A stretch of DNA of 64,000 nucleotides, from the NCBI GenBank assembly GCA_025936825.1, contig JAICSO010000001.1, positions 744,001 through 808,000 of the forward strand, written 5' to 3'. Every line of letters starts with the position of its first letter. Position 1 is the first letter of the stretch. This DNA is from Terriglobales bacterium (lineage in GTDB: Bacteria > Acidobacteriota > Terriglobia > Terriglobales > Acidobacteriaceae). The position numbers were made by a program, and so were the translations under genes. Shown here one piece after another: positions 14,762 to 22,578 of this stretch. The notes under the pieces are model-generated. The model saw nothing but the letters and a program-made list of their open reading frames with translations. It had not been told where the DNA came from and did no database searches.

Positions 14762-15397
14762 GTGAATCATACCCAAGAACTCGCCATTGACCGAGCTAGT
14801 CTGGCTCGACAGGGCCGCAGGCTCGAATACTTCACGATTGTATGGAACGCTCTGGAAGGTCTCGTCGCGGTTTTTGCAGGAATGCTTGCTGGCAGCATAT
14901 CTCTGGTGGGATTTGGGATCGACAGTTTTATTGAAGTAACGTCTGGTGGCGCCCTGCTATGGCGCATGAGTGTCGATGCGGATGCCGAGCGCCGCGAAGC
15001 AAACGAGCGAATCGCGCTCCGTGTCGTCGGCCTGTGCTTTCTTGCGTTGGCAGTCTATGTCGCCGCTGAGTCAATCGTTGACTTGGTTCGACGACACGCA
15101 CCTGAGCACAGTATTCCTGGTATTGTCCTCGCTTGCTTTTCACTGGTTGTGATGCCGTTGCTTTCGCGTGCCAAGCGGAAGGTGGGGGATGCTCTAGGAA
15201 GTGCCGCAATGCACGCCGATGCCACTCAGACCGATTTCTGCGTGTACCTGTCCGCTGTGCTGTTGTGCGGGCTGGTTCTCAACGCTCTCTTCGGTTTGTG
15301 GTGGGCTGATCCCGCAGCAGCACTACTTATGACGCCATTCATCGCTAAGGAAGGCTTGGAGGGCATTCATGGAGAGTCGTGCTGTGATCGCTCATGA
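14762..15397 (+). CDS. Cation diffusion facilitator-like membrane protein
   Basis: 211 residues from GTG 14762, with a GGAGG-like site upstream; in-frame codons farther upstream (14695) cannot be excluded. Several membrane helices are visible: NALEGLVAVFAGMLAGSISLVGFGIDSFIEV, LRVVGLCFLALAVYVAAES, GIVLACFSLVVMPLL and YLSAVLLCGLVLNALF. Asp and His residues in GIDSFIE and HADATQTD match cation-efflux transporter positions, so metal export is likely. It ends GESCCDRS, a Cys pair typical of this short subgroup. No C-terminal cytoplasmic domain is present. No metal regulator is adjacent apart from the Crp/Fnr gene. Confidence 0.75.
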   Translation: MNHTQELAIDRASLARQGRRLEYFTIVWNALEGLVAVFAGMLAGSISLVGFGIDSFIEVTSGGALLWRMSVDADAERREANERIALRVVGLCFLALAVYVAAESIVDLVRRHAPEHSIPGIVLACFSLVVMPLLSRAKRKVGDALGSAAMHADATQTDFCVYLSAVLLCGLVLNALFGLWWADPAAALLMTPFIAKEGLEGIHGESCCDRS

Positions 15398-15445
15398 CCT
15401 AACTGCTAGATTGACCCGCAAACCCGAAATTTCTTGAATTTCCAC

Positions 15446-15484
15446 CCTCGTCCCTCCTTGCATATTAGAAAAGGCAGCCCCGCG
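15446..15484 (-). repeat. 3'-flank repeat, copy 1
   Basis: On the minus strand GGGGCTGCCTTTTCTAAT-x-TGCAAGGAGGGACGAG lies just after the small gene at 15503-15787. A closely similar block lies after the neighbouring gene at 15861-15901. The G-rich then T-rich composition suggests a terminator-like or co-duplicated 3' element. Confidence 0.5.
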
Positions 15485-15502
15485 TGGATTTTGGAGAACT
15501 CT

Positions 15503-15787
15503 CTAAAGCCGGAATCCGTTTTCCCAAAGCACCTTCTGCTCTACGAATCTGGAAGAGAACTGTAGCTGTTTGCCTTGGCTCACCTGTGAAAGCAGTTTTA
15601 GTACCGTATCGACTTCTTGTGGATCAATGCCTATGGCGATCAACACTTGGCGTGCCGCGCTGGTACTTGAGTACGTCTGAATAGATACGTTCGAGGATTG
15701 CGGAGGGCCAATTCGCACCTGCACAGCGCCATCATCCGTGGAGTTCAGAGAGACATTGACGAGCACGCTCCCATTTCTAGCGGTCAA
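15503..15787 (-). CDS. Hypothetical protein
   Basis: 94 residues from a TTG at 15787; the true start may lie a few codons upstream, as the frame stays open to a TAA near 15835. The sequence is well composed (VLVNVSLNSTDDGAVQVRIG, then ARQVLIAIGIDPQEVDTVLKLL) and looks like one small alpha/beta domain. No family or catalytic motif is recognised. It is followed by one copy of a duplicated 3' element and lies in a minus-strand pair with the gene at 15928. Confidence 0.5.
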   Translation of the reverse strand: MTARNGSVLVNVSLNSTDDGAVQVRIGPPQSSNVSIQTYSSTSAARQVLIAIGIDPQEVDTVLKLLSQVSQGKQLQFSSRFVEQKVLWENGFRL

Positions 15788-15860
15788 AACAATTTTTGCT
15801 CTTTTCTTCTCAATGGAGGCTCGTTGCCTTTATGGGGGAACCGATATTTTTAATTTTTCA

Positions 15861-15901
15861 GTCTCGTCCCTCCTGACCCATTAAAAAAGGCCACCCCCCG
15901 G
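15861..15901 (-). repeat. 3'-flank repeat, copy 2
   Basis: On the minus strand GGGGGGTGGCCTTTTTTAAT-GGGTCAGGAGGGACGAG lies directly downstream of the basic-protein gene at 15928-16110. It shares spacing and most bases with copy 1. Six T after GGCC suggest transcription stop. Confidence 0.5.
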
Positions 15902-15927
15902 GCGATAAGCCAAAACCTCAGGAGAAA

Positions 15928-16110
15928 TCATTTCTTTGGCTTCTCTTTCTTGGACCATCTTGCTTTCGCTGCTTCAGTGGCAATTTGCTTGCGACGCTTC
16001 GCAGAAACCTTTTTCAGTCTTGCCTCGGCTCCCATCTTTCCACCCTTCCGCCCCTGTTCAACGAAGAACGCCCTGGCCTCTGGCGATAGGCTCGACTGTT
16101 CCTTCGGCAT
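15928..16110 (-). CDS. Small basic protein with GGKxGA motif
   Basis: 60 residues. The sequence contains EQGRKGGKMGAEARLKK and KRRKQIATEAAKARW, a pattern found in many short, very basic bacterial proteins of unknown role, sometimes linked with DNA binding. No zinc site or enzyme motif. It lies between the integrase and the hypothetical gene at 15503, on the opposite strand from the integrase. Confidence 0.55.
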   Translation of the reverse strand: MPKEQSSLSPEARAFFVEQGRKGGKMGAEARLKKVSAKRRKQIATEAAKARWSKKEKPKK

Positions 16111-16305
16111 GGAAAGAGCTTATCTCTGCTACACCCCCTGAGGCAAACAGGAAACGCACCAGGAATTACTTGACATGCTATACCCCCTAAAGCATAAATT
16201 GTTACGGATGCATCGAGCAAAGATGGAGCGGGCAAGTTTGCATCCGAGTTATCAATCAATTGCAGATGACTAGCCGATCACTGATCGGCTTACCAAGGAG
16301 GAAAG

Positions 16306-17472
16306 ATGGCAAGAATTCAGAAGGGATACATCAAGAAGTCCCACGGTGCGTGGTTTGGAATTTGGTATCAGGATGAGCTGAAGGATGGCACGATCAAACG
16401 AGTGCAGAAGTCGAAGAAGCTGGCGACGTGCGGAGGAAGGTATCGGTGCAAGCGAGATGTCAAACCGCTCTTGGATGAAATCCTAGAACCACTCAACAGT
16501 GGAAGGTGCGATGTACGATCCACCATGTCCCTTTGTGAGTTCGTGGAGAATGATTGGCTTCCACACTGTGAGCGAGAATTGCGTCCGGCGACCATCAGGG
16601 GCTACAAGGACGTTTGGAATCGCCACATGAAGCCGTACATTGGCCAGCTTTCTCTCAGAGAGATTCAGGCCGTCACTGCCACAGACCTCCTTGCAAGATT
16701 GCGACAAAGGGGGGTCGGCCATCGGACACTCCGTTACGTGAAGGCACTAGGTTCGGCAATTTGCTCCAGGGCACTAGCGTATAGCATCTTGCACGGTTCA
16801 AATCCGTTTGCGTTAGCCGAACTGCCGAAATGTCGGGGGAAGCGATTGGCGAAGCCTCAGAGCACGATTCAGGATGTCTGGGCGATGCTTCAGGTACTGA
16901 AAGACGTGAAGGCACGAGCGGCAATTGCATTGACGTTCTTCGGTGGACTGGTGCCATCAGAAGCAAGGGGAACGCTCTGGGAGAACTACGACGGCAATAC
17001 ATTGAAGATCAGTCAGAGTGTTTGGCGGACCCATGCCGGACCCGTGAAGACGGAAGCACGAGAAGCTCCAATCCCTATTGTTGAGCCGTTGCGCGGGATT
17101 CTCATTGAACTGAGAAGGATTGACGGTAGCCCTGCCTCAGGACCAATCCTCAGGGGTAAGAGGGGCAGACCACTGAACCTGGACAATCTGAATCGTCGCG
17201 TGATCGCTCCTACGCTCAAAGGAGCTGGCATTCCGTGGCATGGTTTTAGGCCAAATCGAACCGGTGTGAGCACTATTGCGACGGCTCTAGCCAAGGACAA
17301 CGGCCTAGCCGCGAAGGGGCTGCTCCGTCATTCGCAATTGGCAACCACGGAGCGAAACTACATTCAGACTGTGCCGGATGAAACACTGGCTGCCATGAAT
17401 GCGTTAGAGCGTCAGTTTGCGGAGTATGGAGCAAAGATGGAGCAAGCTGCACTGGCCACTATTCCGAATTAG
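16306..17472 (+). CDS. Tyrosine-type site-specific integrase
   Basis: 388 residues. An N-terminal SAM-like core-binding domain (about 72-165, with TIRGYKDVWNRHMKPYIG) is followed by the catalytic domain: R221 (PSEARGTLW), K248 as likely lysine, H312-x-x-R315 (HGFRPN), H342 (LLRHSQ) and nucleophile Y352 (ERNYIQ). AAGGAGGAAAG precedes the ATG. The gene ends 18 nt before the intact tRNA-Thr, the usual place for an integrase that uses the tRNA as attachment site, so it is almost certainly the recombinase of this element. All catalytic positions are present, so it may be active. Confidence 0.92.
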   Translation: MARIQKGYIKKSHGAWFGIWYQDELKDGTIKRVQKSKKLATCGGRYRCKRDVKPLLDEILEPLNSGRCDVRSTMSLCEFVENDWLPHCERELRPATIRGYKDVWNRHMKPYIGQLSLREIQAVTATDLLARLRQRGVGHRTLRYVKALGSAICSRALAYSILHGSNPFALAELPKCRGKRLAKPQSTIQDVWAMLQVLKDVKARAAIALTFFGGLVPSEARGTLWENYDGNTLKISQSVWRTHAGPVKTEAREAPIPIVEPLRGILIELRRIDGSPASGPILRGKRGRPLNLDNLNRRVIAPTLKGAGIPWHGFRPNRTGVSTIATALAKDNGLAAKGLLRHSQLATTERNYIQTVPDETLAAMNALERQFAEYGAKMEQAALATIPN

Positions 17473-17474
17473 TT

Positions 17475-17480
17475 TAAAAT
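17475..17480 (+). promoter_or_regulatory. Element-borne -10 box for tRNA-Thr
   Basis: TAAAAT followed by GAA, 10 nt before tRNA base 1 and just after the integrase stop codon. It mimics TAGAAT-GAA at the left, displaced copy. The matching -35 would fall inside the 3' end of the integrase gene and is not convincing, so tRNA transcription may also depend on read-through from the integrase. Confidence 0.35.
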
Positions 17481-17490
17481 GAATCATCAA

Positions 17491-17530
17491 GCCGACGTAG
17501 CTCAGTTGGTAGAGCAGCCGATTCGTAATC
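17491..17530. repeat. attR core, 40-nt direct repeat
   Basis: Identical to 6427-6466. It includes the near-palindrome GCCGATT-CGT-AATCGGC of the anticodon arm (the left copy matches only as far as AATC), which is a natural symmetrical crossover site for a tyrosine integrase. Confidence 0.85.
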
Positions 17531-17566
17531 GGCAGGTCATCGGTTCAAGTCCGATCGTCGGCTCCA
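17491..17566 (+). tRNA. tRNA-Thr(CGT)
   Basis: Complete 76-nt cloverleaf with encoded CCA. Acceptor GCCGACG pairs with CGTCGGC; D stem GCTC/GAGC; anticodon stem GCCGA/TCGGC around loop TTCGTAA, giving anticodon CGT (threonine, ACG codons); T stem ATCGG/CCGAT with loop TTCAAGT; discriminator T then CCA at 17564-17566. Its 5' half up to base 40 comes from the integrated element and its 3' half from the chromosome. Confidence 0.95.
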
Positions 17567-17632
17567 TAATAACTCCTTTCAAGTGCCCAGCTTACAGATC
17601 TGGACATTCCGCCCGACAGGCTTTTTATCCCG

Positions 17633-17827
17633 TCACTGCCCCGAATGCCCTGAGCGCCATTTCTGGTTCGAAAATCTGCTCATTGCTGCTATCGCGTCTT
17701 CAGATTGTGGTTTGATGTAGTAGCCAAGCGTGGCGCTCACGTTCGAGTGCCGCAGGATTGCTTGGATCACCTTGTCCGGAACGCCGAGGCGGTAAAAGAT
17801 GGGCGCCTGGCCCACGCCGTGCGGCAT
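17633..17827 (-). pseudogene. C-terminal remnant of a second tyrosine integrase
   Basis: About 65 codons on the minus strand. YRLGVPDKVIQAILRHSN, then VSATLGYYIKPQSEDAIAAM match the end of a tyrosine recombinase catalytic domain: RHS with the second His, and the nucleophile Tyr in GYY. The rest of the gene is missing. It lies 66 nt beyond the tRNA 3' end, so the tRNA has been a target more than once. Confidence 0.7.
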
Positions 17828-18044
17828 GCCTTCATCTCTAAGGTAGGCAATTGTCAGGCTCGAAGTTGTGACCTTGCTTTGTGCTCATTGCTCTGGGTAC
17901 ATCACGGGATTGAGAAGATGGCTCTTCCCTCTAGCCGCGGGGATCAAAAAACGATCATGAGTCCCAACGATTTCTTCAGTGGTGCAATTCAATACAGGCA
18001 TGTGCTAGAACAGACCGATTGTTCTTGTCGCCCGCTTGTGGTAG

Positions 18045-19415
18045 ATGAAGGGAATGATTTCCTTGAGAGAATGGACCCACGGTTTATGGGCAGCACTGTT
18101 AATCGCGTTCTTTGCGGGCGGAGCCTTGCAGAACGCCAGCGCAGAAGACAATGGTGTCGAGCGCACACCCGTTCTCGGCTGGAGTAGCTGGAGCTTTCTT
18201 CGCAAACAGCCTACGGCCGACAAAATGAAAGCCCAGGCGTTTGCCCTGCATAATTCCGGATTGCAGAAGCTCGGGTACGAATATATAAACCTCGACGACT
18301 TTTGGTATCAGTGTCCGGGACCCCAAGGTCCCAACGTCGACCGTTATGGCCGCTGGATAACAGACTCGTCGATATTTCCGCCTCAAGGAGATTCCGACGG
18401 CATGAAGGTGGTCGCCGACTACATCCACAGTCTCGGGATGAAATTCGGAATTTACGTGACGCCGGGCCTCTCGAAGCAGGCTGTCAATCAGAACACGCCC
18501 ATTAAGGGCACATCGTACACGGCTGCCCAGATTGCGGAACCGTCTGTAAAGGAGAACAACTACAACTGCAAGGGCATGGTCCGCATTGACTACAACAAAC
18601 TGGGAGCGCAGGAGTATACGAATTCATGGGTCGAAATGCTTGCGTCCTGGGGGGTCGATTACATCAAGATCGACGGCATGCAAGACAGCAACGCCGCCGA
18701 CGTAAAGGCGTGGTCGGATGCGATACGGCAAAGCGGGCGGCCCATGGTTCTCGACGTCACGCAGGGAGACTATACAACCACTCTCGCTCCTACGTTGATG
18801 AAGTATGCCAATCAATGGGAGTTCGCGCCCGATGTTGAATGCTATCGCTGCGAAAAGGGCGGCAGCAGCTATCCGCTGACTAGTTGGGCCGACGTTTCCA
18901 ACCGGTTCAACTACGTGGCGGAGTGGCAGCCTTACGCTGGTCCAGGCGGCTTCAACGACTATGATTCCGTCGAGATAGGAAATGGCAGCAACGACGGGCT
19001 GACTCCGGCGGAACGACAAACTCAGATCAGCCTTTGGGCGCTTGGAGCCTCACCCCTCCTCCTGGGTGTCGATCTTACTCACCTCGACGAAGCGGACGTG
19101 CAGAAGTACCTGAAGAACACCGACGTCCTTGCTGTTGATCAAGATTCAATCGCGGCAAAACGAGTGCTGAATTCCGGCAACCAGCAAGTCTTTGCCAAGA
19201 GGGAACCGAACGGGGACGCAATCGTCGGTTTGTTCAACACGGGCGACAAGGCAGAGGAGGTCTCCGTTCCAGCCTCCGCCGTATCCTTGGCTGAAAACAA
19301 AAGCGGCTATTCCTTACAGGACTTGTGGACCGGCGTGACCAAGAAAACAAACGGCACCATCAGTGGTGATGTTCCAGCGCATGGAGTTGTGCTGTATCGC
19401 GTCAAGGGACTTTAG
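18045..19415 (+). CDS. Alpha-galactosidase, glycoside hydrolase family 27
   Basis: 456 residues. Signal peptide to about ASA-E (residue 33), then a GH27 TIM barrel starting TPVLGWSSWS, with GYEYINLDDFW, GMKFGIYVTPG and the nucleophile motif WGVDYIKIDG (D210). The acid/base is probably D263 (EFAPDVE). The usual C-terminal beta domain follows (NSGNQQVFAKREPNGDAIVGLFN). It should release terminal alpha-linked galactose (or a related sugar) from plant or microbial glycans in the periplasm or outside. ATG 18045 or ATG 18054 may be the start. It faces the convergent Tat-protein gene and opens a block of exported enzymes. Confidence 0.88.
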   Translation: MKGMISLREWTHGLWAALLIAFFAGGALQNASAEDNGVERTPVLGWSSWSFLRKQPTADKMKAQAFALHNSGLQKLGYEYINLDDFWYQCPGPQGPNVDRYGRWITDSSIFPPQGDSDGMKVVADYIHSLGMKFGIYVTPGLSKQAVNQNTPIKGTSYTAAQIAEPSVKENNYNCKGMVRIDYNKLGAQEYTNSWVEMLASWGVDYIKIDGMQDSNAADVKAWSDAIRQSGRPMVLDVTQGDYTTTLAPTLMKYANQWEFAPDVECYRCEKGGSSYPLTSWADVSNRFNYVAEWQPYAGPGGFNDYDSVEIGNGSNDGLTPAERQTQISLWALGASPLLLGVDLTHLDEADVQKYLKNTDVLAVDQDSIAAKRVLNSGNQQVFAKREPNGDAIVGLFNTGDKAEEVSVPASAVSLAENKSGYSLQDLWTGVTKKTNGTISGDVPAHGVVLYRVKGL

Positions 19416-19460
19416 AACTACTCCGTTACTGACAGCCCATGTGAATTGCGGGTCTGGACT

Positions 19461-20957
19461 TCAACTCGATAACTTGAACTCTCGTACGGCTTCACCCGCG
19501 CCGCCGAGATTTGCCAGCTTCATTTCGGAATATTTGCGAGACAGAATTACGCCGGGTGCGCCTGCGCGAAACGCGGCCGCAACCGCTTCTTTCACGCTTT
19601 GCGGTGTGCACTTGCTGTGACCTGGCTCGGTTGGGATGTCAATGTCGATGCCCGGCCATATCTGCGTCCTGCTTCCGGCGACTCCTTCCAGGGCGCGCTT
19701 CGTTTCCCGAAAGACATAATCAGGCGAGAGGCCCGTGCGCGGCAGTTGCTGATAGCCGGCTTCGTGGTACCCCATCACCTCGTAGGTGAAATCCGTCAAT
19801 TGCTGTTTGGTGAGATCGGCGTAGAGCGTTGAGCCAATGTTGTCGATATATAACGCCATGCGCTCTCCGCCGCAGTTGTTGTACATCACGACTTTGATGA
19901 AATCAGAGTATTTCGAGAGCTCCTGCCAATCTTGTTCCGCACGATAGATCGGATTGAAGGAGTCGTTATGCCAGATATGCCAGCCGACCGGGATTGTCGC
20001 CTTAGCGGTTTTCACGGTCTTGTAGAGGCGTGCATAAGTCTCGCGCAATCCGTCGGTAAACATCATTTCCCAAGCGGCGAGTTCGGGATAGCGCAAGAGA
20101 ATTCGCCAGAACTGAACAAAATATCCGTCCGACGGACGTTTGCCGCTGCGCGAGGCGCGCACGAATGTTTCTAATTCAAGAAACCCCTGCTTGGCGCGAT
20201 CAGGGTTGATTCCACGTTCCCTCGCCTTCTTGTAACAAAACTCGCAGAAGCAGGTCACCTCGCCAGGATCAATCGGCGGAGTGTCATGCGTAGCGCCAAG
20301 GCTATCGCCAAGTGCACCTTGCCGCTCCGATCCCCACATGATGCCGTCGACATCGTACGAACGCGCAAAGTCTTCAACCAAGCCTGACAGGAAATTCCCG
20401 TAATTCGGATTATTGACGCAGAGCGTTTCCTGATTCCGCCCGTACAAGTCCCGCTCCTGCACTTGTTCGATGTTGGGGAGATCTTTGCGGAACACATCCT
20501 CCATCCAACAGATGACTTTGATGCCGCGCTTTTTCGCCGCCGGAAGGACTTCTTCGAGGATGTCGAGATTGCCGTGGTCGGGAGCGTGCTGAGGCTGGAT
20601 AACCGTGTTCTTGTAGTACTGAGGATGAGGTGTGGCGAAGTTCCCGCCGTGAAAGTTCAAATCGTAAACCTGTTTGCCGTGATCGGGCAGCGGGTAGCCG
20701 GGAATTTGCCTGCCCGCGATGCCGCGACCATAAGTGAACACGGCAAGGAAGAGCGTATTCACACCCGCCCGTTCCTGGAGGATGTCGAGCACTTGTTCTG
20801 TGCCCTCATCCACGAATGAAATCGCTCCGATTTGAATGCCGACCATTTTGTCGCCCGGAGTAATGGCACCCTCTGAGAGCGATGGCATGGCGAGAGCTGC
20901 GCCGGCTCCAGCGGCGAGCTTCATGAATGTGCGGCGGCCTACTTCTGAATTGTGCAT
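19461..20957 (-). CDS. Tat-exported TIM-barrel protein, probable glycoside-hydrolase-like
   Basis: 498 residues. A twin-arginine signal GRRTFMKLAAGAGAAL opens the protein. The body alternates strands and helices like a TIM barrel: VNTLFLAVFTYGRG, KRGIKVICWMEDVF, VDGIMWGSERQG and IPVGWHIWHNDS. The CFCEFCYKKARE segment (three Cys) may bind metal, as in some GH42-like or putative GH proteins. Paired acids in WMEDV and WGSERQG could be catalytic, but no family is certain. Its start overlaps the end of the beta-helix gene by 19 nt, so they probably form one minus-strand transcript. Confidence 0.6.
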   Translation of the reverse strand: MHNSEVGRRTFMKLAAGAGAALAMPSLSEGAITPGDKMVGIQIGAISFVDEGTEQVLDILQERAGVNTLFLAVFTYGRGIAGRQIPGYPLPDHGKQVYDLNFHGGNFATPHPQYYKNTVIQPQHAPDHGNLDILEEVLPAAKKRGIKVICWMEDVFRKDLPNIEQVQERDLYGRNQETLCVNNPNYGNFLSGLVEDFARSYDVDGIMWGSERQGALGDSLGATHDTPPIDPGEVTCFCEFCYKKARERGINPDRAKQGFLELETFVRASRSGKRPSDGYFVQFWRILLRYPELAAWEMMFTDGLRETYARLYKTVKTAKATIPVGWHIWHNDSFNPIYRAEQDWQELSKYSDFIKVVMYNNCGGERMALYIDNIGSTLYADLTKQQLTDFTYEVMGYHEAGYQQLPRTGLSPDYVFRETKRALEGVAGSRTQIWPGIDIDIPTEPGHSKCTPQSVKEAVAAAFRAGAPGVILSRKYSEMKLANLGGAGEAVREFKLSS

Positions 20958-22470
20958 GATCGCTCCTGCCTCTGATAGCAGCCGAGATCGATTCTTCCGG
21001 AATTAATTCGCGGCGAGTCGTCCAGGTCGAGGTCTCCCGTCGGCAATTCATCGACGGTGGCGGCGGCGAGGGCGGGCGAACCAGATTGCAGATGAAAATT
21101 GTGTCCGGCTGCATCCACAAATTTCGGATCGAGGAAGCGTGAATGCTGATCATTCCCCGTGGACTTCACGTAAGTCTTGAACCCTTTGATTGTGCCGGAA
21201 ACTTCTGCCCATGTGCTGGCCTCAGCACCGCCCGCGCAGTAATAAAGGTTGTGGTCAATGAGGGCCGGCGGTTGATTCTCCTTCACCTCGGTTTTGGTCA
21301 GTGAAATCAGGCAGTGCGGGCCGGCGTAAACGACGTTGTTAGCAAAGACGTTGTCCGACATATTCCATTGCATCTGGAATTCGCCGCTGCCGGTCGACGA
21401 GGTATCGTTTTCAAACAGCGTATTGTTGATCACCGTCGCGTGCTCGGTATGTCCACGGTCGGGGCATAACCGCCGATCGAAACACCAGCGGTGTGGCAGT
21501 GATAAATGAGATTGTTGCGGGCGGTGATGTAGCTGGTCGCCCGGTCCTTGTGCTCACTGGCCAGTTCGATCCCGAAATCCACATCATGAATCGTGTTCTG
21601 CTCGATGAGGACTCTGGTCCCGCCATCCACGTAAATTCCGTCGGACGATTGATCGTTTCCGTATGCGGGATTCCCGCGTGAGGTGATGTTGTAAACCAGA
21701 TTGTGACTCACAACTCCATCGTGGGCCTGGTCCACTGCGGGATCGGACGCAGTACGCTCAAAGCCGATGACATCGATCCCGATATTGTTATTGTCGTGAA
21801 CCTTGTTGTGGGTGATACGAAAATTCGTGACGTTCCCGTTTACGACCAGCGACTCGCTTGATCCGGTCTTGAGGTGGTGCACCTCATTGCCATCAATGAT
21901 CAGGTCTGTGATGGGAGCTTGTGCGTTCGTGCCATAAACGGCGATGCCAAATCCGTTGCCGCCGCTTCCCGGCTTATCGCGGCCTGGGAAGGTCTGCTGT
22001 ATGTCATGGACGTTGTTGTTAAGCAATTCGATATGCGAGCCCGAGCCGATGACGTTGATACCCATCGGGGTGAGGTGATGTTCGGCCGTGCGGAAATTGC
22101 GGATTTCAAGCCTCTCGATACGGACGTAGGACTGATCCTGAATCGTGAGCACGCCTTGTCTGCCTTGCGGGGGGAACCTGGAGGCGTCCATTACAGCTAC
22201 TTCGCCCGGGTAGCTTCTGAACGTAATAAAACCGTGGTTTGCGTTTCCGGAAACATTGATGCGCACCCGTTCCCCGTAAGTCCCACCGCGTATGTTCACC
22301 GTGCTGCCGGCGCGGGCAGTGTCGGCTGCATGTTGAATCGTTTTCCATGGCTCGGATTGAGAGCCCGGTCCGGAATCGTTGCCAGTCGTGGCCACATAAT
22401 AAGAGGTATTGGGTTGGGCCGCGGCGGCCGAGATCCATACAAACAAAACCAAAACGGTTAAGAATTTCAC
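20939..22470 (-). pseudogene. Right-handed parallel beta-helix protein, interrupted by a frameshift
   Basis: Two consecutive minus-strand pieces belong to one gene. The first (22470-21430) has a signal peptide (FLTVLVLFVWISAAAAQP), then DUF1565-like YYVATTGNDSGPGSQSEPW and many beta-helix rungs (LLNNNVHDIQ, LIIDGNEVHHL, VSHNLVYNIT). It ends after GGYAPTVDIPSTRR. In another frame the helix continues HTEHATVINNTLFEND to 20939. The shift falls at a run of four C (21461-21464 on the plus strand); five would restore the frame. Such proteins are often polysaccharide lyases or hydrolases. Whether the shift is real or a sequencing error cannot be told. Confidence 0.75.
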
Positions 22471-22578
22471 ACTTACGCTCCTTGCCTTGGTGTGAGCGTC
22501 GCAGAGACAGAAAAAAGAACCAAGTAATCACAGAAGGCCGGAGTTCCAACCCCGACCACGAGCCCGGCAAAGTTGAAT

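Larger units (their letters stand above)
6427..17530. mobile_element. Integrative element in tRNA-Thr(CGT), about 11.1 kb
   Basis: Bounded by two identical 40-nt copies of the tRNA-Thr 5' half (6427-6466 and 17491-17530). A tyrosine integrase gene lies at the right end, only 18 nt from the tRNA. Base composition looks more AT-rich than the flanks by eye, and gene density is low with several decayed stretches. Cargo includes the ATPase/nuclease/Ntn-hydrolase fusion, zinc-ribbon proteins, two regulators, a cation transporter and small proteins. No conjugation, replication or capsid genes are seen, so it is an integrase-bearing genomic island that would need outside help to move between cells. 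Confidence 0.85.
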
